Assembly (NCBI GenBank): GCA_013365325.1
Contig: JABVXV010000205.1
Span: 1 to 33,920, forward strand
DNA from: Dipetalonema caudispina
Taxonomy: Eukaryota; Nematoda; Chromadorea; Rhabditida; Onchocercidae
Direction of reading: 5' to 3'
Length of the DNA stretch: 33,920 nt
Positions within the stretch are counted from its first letter, which is position 1. Every line of letters begins with the position of its first letter. The translations under genes and the position numbers were made by a program. Positions 1 through 9,557 of the stretch are shown here, one piece after another. Below the pieces are notes generated by a model. The model was given only the letters and a program-made list of their open reading frames with translations, ran no database searches and was not told the DNA's origin.

Positions 1-204
<204 letters not shown>

Positions 205-1884
205 ACCATGATCCCTAAAGCTGGCAGCAAATACTCAAATCTTTCGATTTTAAAGCAATAATTTGCTGCTCATAACATTGTCAATAGTTCTTGTTTCCAT
301 ACATAACAACAAAATTATTATCACAGTCTTTTTTAGTACTACAATAAAAAATATATTTGCATGGATCAGTCAATTTCATAATTTTGAATCTTATTGATTG
401 ACTTTATTAGTCAGCAAAATTATTTATCTGTTAATATCGTTATTGATACTATCATAAATGCCATTTTGATCAACACTATAATAAATTAAGAGCTGATAAT
501 TTACCACAATAACATTGTTATAAATCAAAATACTATTGTCATAAATCAAAATAATATGAATGTCATTATCATTGCTATCATTACAAATTATGCAAAAATT
601 ATCGGTCATCAAAAGTATTTTCACACTAATTTTATCATGAATAAAATTAATTATCGTTATCGTCATCATTGTCATTGCCATTATTACAATGTCTAGGTTT
701 TTCAAAATCTTATCAGTTATCAACAAAGTTACAATGAAATAGTTCCTCCACCCTCTTATTAATCGACAAATTTTTTTTCCCTGAATAAATCTTCTCATCT
801 TTTTCATTTTCAACCTTCTGCTTATCAGTCATTTACCATAACAATACTTTAATCGTTTTTCGAATCTTATAAACATTTTGACAGATTATTCAAAAAAAAA
901 AGAAATGCTATTTGAGTTTTTAAATATTGCTATATTTTTCAAAAATTAATTTTTATTTTCCTATTTACTATCTATGCCAAATGTTATTTTAAAGCAGTTT
1001 TTTATTCTATTCTTTCCACATTTTTTCTCTGCCTTTCTTTTCAAAAATTTCTTTATAAATATGGTAGTATGCGGAAAATTTTTGTGAGTGAAACAAGTTT
1101 AGTAACAATCTCTCGTAAACTAACAAAAATATTACACCCAACGAAAAGGAATTTGGCTTTGAATGTATGGAACTTTGGAACTTTAGCCGAACTCAAACAA
1201 TGCCATTTATTTTCTTCGAATTCCTTGCTTTTGTTTTTGTACTTAAATTAAACTGTAAAGTGTAATAATTACAGATGGTTGTCATTACTGATTCGCTTAA
1301 AAATAACGAAAAAACTGGTACTTTTTTCTTACTTCTTTATACTTTTTTGTTATTTAATTTAATTTGATTACAAATAAAATTTAAGTTAATATAATCAGTT
1401 TAACAATAAATTGAATGCAGTGCAATTTAATTTTTAATAGATATGATACAATTTTAATTACTGTAATATAATTTAACGGGTCGTTAATTTTGTTCAGTAA
1501 GAAATTACATTTATTGAATTGTTTCATTTAATAAATTTGTTCCAAATAGCCTCCATTTCTTATAAATTTATTGACTGAGAAAGGATTTGTTATTTATTAA
1601 TTCCATTTTCAAATCTTTAATATAAATCTTGCGAAATGTTTGCCTAACAGTATGGTAGCAGTAATTCTTAGCCATTACTGTATCATAATATTCCGCTAAT
1701 TAGCATAATTTTTCTCTAGATAATTCAATAGGAATATATTCAGCTGACTTACACGTGATTAACAGTCAAAAATGACTCATACAAGGTTTTCAAATTATAT
1801 TTCTTATTTTTTTCATGCAGAAATATCTAAATGATATGCAAATTAGCCGAGCAAAAACTTTAATTATTAACTAATTAAAAAATT
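205..1884. other. Gene-poor AT-rich segment upstream of the dehydrogenase gene
   Basis: No convincing exon is seen. About 420-700 holds scattered ATC/ATT/GTC trinucleotides, a decayed extension of the edge microsatellite, which explains a 129-residue low-complexity reading frame on the minus strand (424-813). A 60-codon plus-strand frame at 1069-1251 has fairly protein-like composition but no homology that I recognise, and ORFs of that length are expected by chance at this base composition. Confidence 0.6.
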
Positions 1885-4800
1885 ATGCTAGCACTTCACC
1901 TCGGTTGTAATCGCAACATCTGTATCAACCGATTCCGGCATTCATTGCTGAAAAATTATTTCAAATAGTTTAACCGAATGATGTTGAATTACTTGTGGCA
2001 TCAAAGATCTTCAAATAAATAAGGTAAAAAAAAAGTCGGGAATTATGAAATTCTTATAATTTCAAATATTTGAGTTGTATTGGTTACTGGTGCATCGGGC
2101 TATATAGCATTGCATTGCGTGCAACAACTTCTAGAAAATGGTTATACGGTAAGAGGTACGGTACGAAGTCTACAAAATTCATCTAAAGTTAGTTGATTGC
2201 TTTTTTTCTTTTTTTTCCAAAATAAATTTAAATAAAAAAGCTGCGGAATTTTGAAATTTGGAAATATTTTGATTTTTTTTTTACTTTTTATTTATATATT
2301 TATTATTATATTTTTTACTGTAGTATCAATCAGAAATAATATTTTGGAAGTATTTATTAATTGAATGTATTGCAATAATTAATGCTTGGTATATTAATTT
2401 AGTAAAAGACACTTTTATTTACTGCATTAAAATATAAATCAAAGACTTTTTTGACACAAAATACTTATTATACGATATAATTGCACATGAGTAAATTTTG
2501 CAAGGCATATGAAATTGAAAATTTACTTCTAGATTTCGATAGCAAACGAAATTTATTAATTGAAATGGGTAAATTGATTGTTAATTTATCAGTAAATAAA
2601 TGGAAAAAAATAAGCCTTACTAATACTTGATGAGTTATAGATTACTTGAAGAACACTTGATAGTTTCAACGTTAAAAGATGATATTGTAAGAAATTCAAT
2701 AATGAATGATAAAGGATAATAATTAGAGACTTCAATTTATATTATTGTTATAGGTTAGTCCACTTCGTGATCTAAAGTATAGTTCGGAAAGATTGGAATT
2801 GGTGGAAGCTGATCTTGAATGTCCAGATCATTGGCCTAGGTTGTAAAATTTTATAAATTTGTTTTTTTTTTTTTTTTTTTTGGTAAGTTCCGCGCAATTT
2901 TTTAATAATAACATATAATTGCATAGGTAATGAATATTTGAATACTTATAATTACAAAATTATTGATGATTTTTTTATTTGATTTCAAGATTTTAGAGCA
3001 GCTGAAGGATGTACATATATTATGCATATCGCATCACCTTGGCCTATTGTAGCCGATGAAACAATCATACAAATAGCTAAAAATGGTACTTTAAATGTTC
3101 TAAAAGCTGCTGCAGAATGTCGTACCATTCAGAAAATTGTATTAACCAGCAGTACAGCTGCTATAAATGGTAACATTTTCTGTAGAAATAAACAAACAAA
3201 TTTGAAATAAGATATACACTTATGAAATATAAATATTTACAGGTAAATTAAGTTCGATTATTTTCATATTTTTACATACACATTGTTATCGTTTTTATCG
3301 GAAATTTGAAAATCATTGAAAATTTTACTCGTTCATTAATTAATATTTCATTTTAATAGATGGTCATAGAAATGATGCTCGAGTTTACGACGAAAATTGT
3401 TGGGGAAATTTGAATAGCAAACGAATTGGAAATTATAGTCGTTCAAAAATAATTGCCGAAAGAGCTGCATGGGAATTTTGGAAATCATTGCCAGGTTGTT
3501 TAATAATTTAAATCGAAATCATTTTGTAAATTTTATCCCGAACTTTTAGCAAATAATCTAAAAGGAATTTAAAAATTTTTTTTCATTAACAACATTTTTT
3601 GCTACTTATTCTGTAATCATTTTCTAATTAGCAAATTTTTTGCCTAATTGAATATTGTATTTTAGAAGATTCGCGATTTCAATTAACTGTATTAAATCCG
3701 TCATTTGTCGTTGGCCCAGTACTTTCGGATCAGAGACATGGAAGCGCTAAAGTTTGTCATTTAGTCTTTGTTCAAACTATTCACTTCTTTAGATCTTTTT
3801 TTTCTCTCATCTAACGAACAGTTGTTTTTGCCAAACTATTTGGTAATATCAATAATTTCATAACAAATTTCAAGCAAAAATTTGAATACATTTGAAGTAT
3901 TTAAGTATATGTTTCGAATATTTACATAAGCTATAAACAAATTTCTAGCTGAAAATTAACTGTAAAACTATTGCAGATAATTAGACGAATGATGGATTAT
4001 CGTACTTTTCCTGCGGCACCAAAAGTTTCACTTGGTATGGTTGACGTACGTGACGTTGCACGAGCACATATACGAGCAATGGAATGCTCAAATTGTAACG
4101 GTGAACGAATTATTATTACAACAACACCTTCAGTTTGGTTCTCACAATTAACTCATTGGCTTTCTGAAGAATTTAAAAGTCAAGGTGAATGAATAATTTT
4201 TTAATCTTCCAAATAATTATTCAAGTGTAAATATGTTCTTTCTATCTCAACTATTAGAAATTTTCACGATCGGTATGAGTAAGAAACGTTCTTATTACTC
4301 ATTTGTACAAAAAAATTGAGTTTCAAACAAAAAGTAATTCATTACAATTAAGAACATAATTTCAGGATGAAATTTCCGACAGAAATTTTATTAATAATGA
4401 AATTTCAGGTTTTTTAATTTCTCGTATAACAACACCAAATTGGTTAGCAAAATTGTATAGTAAAGTCACATGTGATCCACATTTTGAAGCAATCAGATAT
4501 CGTCTAGGACCAAAATTACATTTTGACAATACAAAGGTAAAAATAGAAATTAAAAAGAATTATTTAATATAATAGATTTCTTTTTCCTTTCCTTTCTTCC
4601 AACTTAAGCGTGAAATTAATTTGTCAATAACTGAAAGGTTTTTTTTTTTCTATTTATTTGAAGCCAATAAATTACGAAATTTTAAAATTTGCAGAAAAAC
4701 GATTTTTTACAAATTCCAATTTTATTGTATTGATAGAAATTTTTTAAATAATATTTAACTTTTCTTTTTTTGGGAAGGAATTTAATCAAATATTTTTAAA

Positions 4801-5012
4801 TGTTAGATTGAAAATGGTAATTTAAGCACTGTTGCAAAAAGATATTTAATCATTTCTTTATCCTTTTCTTCCTCTTCTTCCAGTCACGACAACTTCTTCA
4901 AATGGAATATATCTCTATCAGGAAATCAGTAATTGATATGGTTTACAGTATGTTGGATTATGGTATCATTGTTAGAAAGAAAAATTTGGAAAAAACAAAA
5001 AATGGTGATTGA
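1885..5012 (+). CDS. Extended short-chain dehydrogenase/reductase (dihydroflavonol reductase / 3-beta-HSD-like), 9 exons
   Basis: Predicted NAD(P)-dependent oxidoreductase of the extended SDR (epimerase/dehydratase) superfamily, probably cytosolic; the substrate cannot be told. Exons: 1885-1903 (tentative), 2075-2187, 2754-2842, 2997-3169, 3360-3494, 3666-3751, 3977-4184, 4409-4536 and 4884-5012. All introns are GT-AG and all phases agree, giving about 359 residues, normal for the family. Landmarks are the Rossmann motif VLVTGASGYIA near the N-terminus, HIASPWP around residue 84, LTSS around 123-126, catalytic YSRSK (Tyr157, Lys161), the NPSFVVGP strand after it, then VDVRDVARAH, and a C-terminal MEYISIRKSVIDM segment typical of dihydroflavonol-reductase-like proteins. 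The exon carrying the Rossmann motif has no in-frame ATG after the upstream stop, so a separate first exon is required. ATG at 1885 with donor at 1904 fits the phase (MLALHLV joined to VLVTG) but is not proven. Weak spots are the TTTGAG acceptor at 2074 and that first exon. The rest is well supported. Confidence 0.88.
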
Positions 5013-5499
5013 AAATTGCTGATTGCACAAATATTGATGCAAATGAGGCAAAAAAAATTTATTAAAGAGGAAGAAAAAAATATTTTAGTTACTGAAATGA
5101 TTTGATAAGATTAGAACAATAAGAAAAAAAGGATTTGGAAATGTGCTAAAAAATAAGCCTTAAGTGGAAACATATTTATGGCTAAGGCTATATGTATCTT
5201 ATTCAAGTGTTCTATTTAATTCAGTAAGCTTCTGATGTGTATCAAATAACCTAAGACAGCGGCTTGAATTGTTACCAGATAGCCTGAGGATGATGACTCT
5301 CGAGATGTACCGAATAGCCTAAGGATAGTAGCTCTATTCGAAAAACGTTAATGGTAGATGATGAATTGAGACTGTTATGATTAGAGTTGAGGATGTCGAT
5401 TATGATAGGAAGTGTTAAAAGTATCCATATGTAATTTTCTGTCATCTTATCATATTTAATTCATAATTTTAATTTCATTTTTTTCCACACTTTCATAGA
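5013..5499. other. 3' flank of the dehydrogenase gene
   Basis: This is non-coding DNA after the TGA stop. An ATTAAA hexamer about 50 bp past the stop is a possible poly-A signal. It contains a short degenerate tandem repeat at about 5246-5345, described separately. Confidence 0.4.
5246..5345. repeat. Degenerate tandem repeat, about 34-bp unit, three copies
   Basis: The core ATAGCCTAAGGAT recurs with variation at about 5246, 5279 and 5313, a spacing of 33-35 bp, each followed by a CTCT/GCTT block. The copies differ by several bases, so the array is old or weakly conserved. It lies about 235 bp after the dehydrogenase stop codon. Confidence 0.7.
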
Positions 5500-5658
5500 A
5501 TGCTTTTCGATTTTCAATTAAAAAGTTTAAACAAGTTAGGAAATTTGTCGGAATATTATTGGTCTAAATTAAGAGATGAAATAATTGTACTTTCAAAATT
5601 GTTTCGAAATATATATTGTAAGGATACGGTATGCATAATACAGTATGATACTATGTAA
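5500..5658 (+). other. Unassigned 52-codon reading frame preceded by a good splice acceptor
   Basis: A frame opening at ATG 5500, right after a TTTCATAG acceptor-like sequence, runs to TAA at 5656-5658. The residues look protein-like (for example NLSEYYWSKLRDE) rather than low complexity, and a possible donor (ACG followed by GTATGC) lies near its end. No family is recognised and no partner exon was found. ORFs of this size are common by chance here, so it may be nothing. Confidence 0.15.
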
Positions 5659-6950
5659 TTGATTTGTTTCAAGTTATAATTTATGCATGATAACAAAAGA
5701 ACCTTTAATTAACCACTACTGGTTGATTCAAAACGATGAAAAAAAAAAGTTGAGTAGGTATTTATTCACAGTTATAACAGCAATGTATTATTGTCGTTTT
5801 AATTAGCCATTCATTTAACTGTTCTTCTTAAGCATGAAAATATAATGATATCGGATGGTTGCTTTTTAATTATTAATTACTTTCTAGACGAAACATAAAC
5901 AACAAATAATCTCATCAGAAACATTTTTTTTTTTTTTAAAGACATGCAAAAAAGCTTACATCGATTTATTTTCGTTTCAGTTTTTCACAAGATTCTGGCA
6001 AAATCTGATTTTCATCATTGTTGAATTGAAATTTTGAAATGCTAATTACTAATGCACGCTGTATACAAATTTGCATGCAAAAGAAAAATAAAAATGAAAG
6101 ACAGATTAGAACTTTGTGTAATATACATTAGTTAGCATTTGTCATGTTTTTATAAATCTGCATGATCGGTTACCAAAAAAAAAAAAAAAAAAAAAGAATT
6201 ACTTAAACTTTTTTTGTTCTCATTAATAGCAACAACAATAAAAATTATTGCTGTAACAGCAATAAATACAAAGCGAGATTGCTGTAACAATAATAGCGGT
6301 AAAAGTAACAACAGCAACAATGATATTCTTACTATTGCAATTAAATTATCAAGTTGCTGCTATCGTCACTGTTTTTAAATTTAATTAGGCTTTATTTTTG
6401 AATGTTAATGAACTATAAGCTTAATAAATTCACGTCGATTGGAACAGAAATATATTTATTTGTTTAGGTGTTATCAGAAAAGTAAATACGGTTTTTGTTA
6501 CTTCTTTGCATGAATATATTTAGTATAAAAAAAGCAAGAGTGATAATTTCTCTCAATTTCGAACTTTTCTTTTCATTTGTTCATAATCATTTATCATTTT
6601 TTCATTATCATTTTTTCTTACTTTAATGGTTCGAAAAAATTTCAGTTTTTTTTTTTTACCTTATTGAATCCAAAAAAATTTTGCTCATTAATTTTTTTCC
6701 TAGTCCTCGAAAAAATTTAATTTATTTTGCATAAATTTTAATAAAAAATTATTACTGCTATTAAATTAAAACTTTTAAAGGATGAAAAATAAAAAATTGT
6801 GATAAGTTCAGTGATATTTTATAATTCGACTAGAAGAAAAATATTATAATATCTCCATTGCATGTATGCATTATAAAGCATCTGAAATATGATGATTTTT
6901 TAATTACGATAATTCGTAAAATGCTGAAGCAATGCCTTATCGCATCAAAA

Positions 6951-6990
6951 GCCTCTCTCTCTCTCTTTCTCTTTCTCTCTCTCTCTCTAT
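6951..6990. repeat. CT dinucleotide microsatellite
   Basis: A pyrimidine tract of repeated CT units with a few TTT interruptions is visible directly in the sequence. Confidence 0.9.
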
Positions 6991-7026
6991 CATAGATTAG
7001 TCATTTAAAATTATTACATTTAAGCC

Positions 7027-7232
7027 ATGTATGATCGATTCTTCCATCTTAGCCGGGAATAACCAATACTATCATCTTATCGAAAAATGACGAATCTTCC
7101 ATTTTAGCTGTGATTGACGGATTTTTCCATCATAGATATGAATAATCAATGCTTTTATCATACGACATGAATGATTGATACTTCAATTTTAACCATAAAT
7201 AATCAATTCTTTCATTTTAGACATGAAAGATC
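7027..7232. repeat. Degenerate minisatellite, about 28-bp unit, about seven copies
   Basis: Successive 27-29 bp blocks share the pattern ATGAATAATCAAT, then CTTCCATTTTAG, then a short linker. Recognisable block starts fall near 7027, 7056, 7084, 7111, 7138, 7167 and 7195. Units differ at many positions, so a strict-identity repeat finder may miss the array. There is no coding frame across it. Confidence 0.75.
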
Positions 7233-8479
7233 ATAATAAAATTTAGAAAAGATGGAAAACATTCCCATAACATATATACATATGGAATATCATTAATGCA
7301 TAAATGGGTTGTAGGAAAACGAAATAATACTTGGATCTATCATTGTTGTACAAATATGTATTATTACTATTCAACAATGGTTCAAGGCAAATATTGAGCG
7401 TTATAATGCCGGAATGGTAACAGAATCCGGCTTACAGTGTAATATTCAATTGACTGTATTTGTGTATTTAATTTACGTTTACCTATCTTCTCTTTCATTT
7501 TTTCTTTTCTCTTTTTTTTTTTTTGTTTTTTCTGTTTTTTTTTTTTTTTTTTTCATTTTTTTTTGTTGATTAATTACTATTTTGTTTGGATAAATGATAA
7601 AGTTAGCATGCAAAATTAATGCTAATGTAGTATTTGATGAAATGATGCAAGAGATTTCCAATAGAAAATTTTAAAGTTAATCTTTCAAAACTAAAAAAAA
7701 AAGCCGAATTTAAAATTTTTAGCTTGAATTTTATTATTATTTTTATGAAGTATTATAATTCATCAATCTTCTTTTTCATTGTTATTTAAGAAAAAATAAA
7801 TTTGATAGTTTAATATTCAGTAATTTACCAACTAACTGTTTCTAGTTAGCAAAAATTAATCCGATCAAATTATGAAAACTTGTTTAAAGCATACGTCCAG
7901 AGATTAAAAATCATTCATTGCATGAATCAATTATTACTATAACTCTCGGCAATATGAAAGGATTAAATTTGTAACTGGCTAATTAAAATTCCAAATCAGT
8001 TCTAATTTAAAACACTTTAAAAGTAGCCATATTATTGAATTTATTCATATTAACTTTCAATTTTTTCAAAAAAAAAAAAATATGCGATAGACTCATTGCT
8101 TAAGCTAATGAAATTATCTCTGATAGGATTAATGATTAGAGACGAGTACGAAGTCAAACTTTTATATTTCGTAACTTTTCATTGGGTATTTGATGGTCTC
8201 ATTTTTTCATCGCTGGCTTAACTTTTGCGAGAGGACAAGCTGAAAGACAAAAGTTCAAGTATTAAGCTTTATTATATCAATCATCCGATCTATAAATACA
8301 ATTTATTACCATATGCTTCATTTTTCTTTTAAGTTTTGAACAATATCAAATTTTATTTACGTAAAAATATGAAAATTTTAGCACTTACGAATATTTAATG
8401 CATAAAACTAACAATTTATTCTGAATTTCCTCCTTTTTTTTTTCTTCTTTTGAGCTTTAATTGTTAATATTTCATAATT

Positions 8480-8637
8480 TACCCTTATTAATCGTTATTT
8501 TCCTTCCTTGATTTTTCGTAATTTCTCATTAATTTCTTGACGTATTTTCTTTCTATAATTTGTTCTAATTAGTCATCGTTTTTCTTCTCGTTTTCTTGAT
8601 TAATCACTGTTTTCTTTTCGTTATCCTAATCAATCAT

Positions 8638-8671
<34 letters not shown>
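8480..8671. repeat. Degenerate minisatellite (about 31-bp unit) ending in a poly-T run of about 32
   Basis: Blocks built on TAATCATCGTTTTTCTTTTCG recur about every 30-31 bp, clearest in the last three copies from about 8568. The array runs directly into an uninterrupted poly-T run ending at 8671. A poly-T tail next to a T-rich minisatellite suggests slippage-driven growth. Confidence 0.6.
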
Positions 8672-9531
8672 CTAACTAACTTCGTATGATTTTGCGAAAA
8701 AAAAAAAAAATTGACCATTTAGTTAAAAAAAAAAAAGGATACTAAAAAAAGAAAATCAATTATAAATTGAAATGATTGCACAAATTTCATTGATTTTTTT
8801 GTACTTTTCTTTATTCCATTTGAAGAAAAAAAAAAAAAAAAAAAAAATAAAGGAAAAGTATTTTCGAAAAGGTAAAAAAAAAACAAAACAAAACCTAAAA
8901 AAGATAAAAACAGTGAAATGATATATTACATCTTCAATACGAAATCCTTGCTCATTTTTTTTTCCTTTTTTTTTTAAAAAAAAATTTTTTTTAAAGATTA
9001 AATTTTTTGACCTACATCCAGTTGTCAATTTATTTGATAGAAATTTCTATCTAACATATGATTTTTTAATAATAATAGCGTGGATATATAATGATAAAAA
9101 AAATTATTTTAAATTCAAAATTTCATTCTTTCTCGAAATTTATACATTGCTATAATTACATGCGCACAATGAAGAATACCAATTTCTCTTCTAATATTCC
9201 AAATAAATTAATAAAATTAAGTAAACCAAGTTGATAGTAATCAAAAAATTTTAGCTGTCTATGATTCAGATTATTTTAGCCAAGGAATAACATAAATCTA
9301 TCATTTCACAAAAATATTTTGAGAAAATACCAATTGGTTGAATTATCGGATAATATTTGGAATTAGAAAAGATTTTGCTAATTAGAATGACCCATTATTA
9401 TGCTTTTAAAAATAAGCAATTGAATTAAATGTAAATATATTTGAAATATGAAGTATTATTAATTTAAAGGGAAATATTTTCAACTAATTGTATGTTATGC
9501 TATAATTAAATCAATCATTTCAAATTTTTAG

Positions 9532-9557
9532 TTCCGTTATTTTTCACGTTGTTAAAA
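9532..9557 (+). promoter_or_regulatory. Possible spliced-leader acceptor and short 5' UTR
   Basis: A T-rich acceptor (CAAATTTTTAG, ending at 9531) sits 26 bp before the ATG at 9558, with no obvious upstream exon. In nematodes this arrangement is typical of spliced-leader trans-splicing. An ordinary upstream 5' UTR exon is the alternative. Confidence 0.4.

Larger units (their letters stand above)
5659..9531. other. Long intergenic region without a convincing gene
   Basis: About 3.9 kb between the two plus-strand genes. It holds CAA/CAG-like trinucleotide patches around 6228-6365, a CT microsatellite, a 28-bp minisatellite, a 31-bp minisatellite ending in a poly-T run, and several long homopolymers (A near 6174-6195, T near 7505-7560, A near 8826-8847). 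The reading frames in it on either strand are short, homopolymer-driven and not gene-like. Confidence 0.6.

Noticed and set aside
424..813. 129-residue minus-strand reading frame
   Set aside because: Composed mainly of Ile/Met/Asn/Asp from decayed ATC/ATT trinucleotides; no splice context and no protein-like structure.
7027..7232. Regularly spaced units of about 28 bp resembling a CRISPR array
   Set aside because: The units are contiguous and diverged, with no constant repeat separated by unique spacers, and the genome is eukaryotic.
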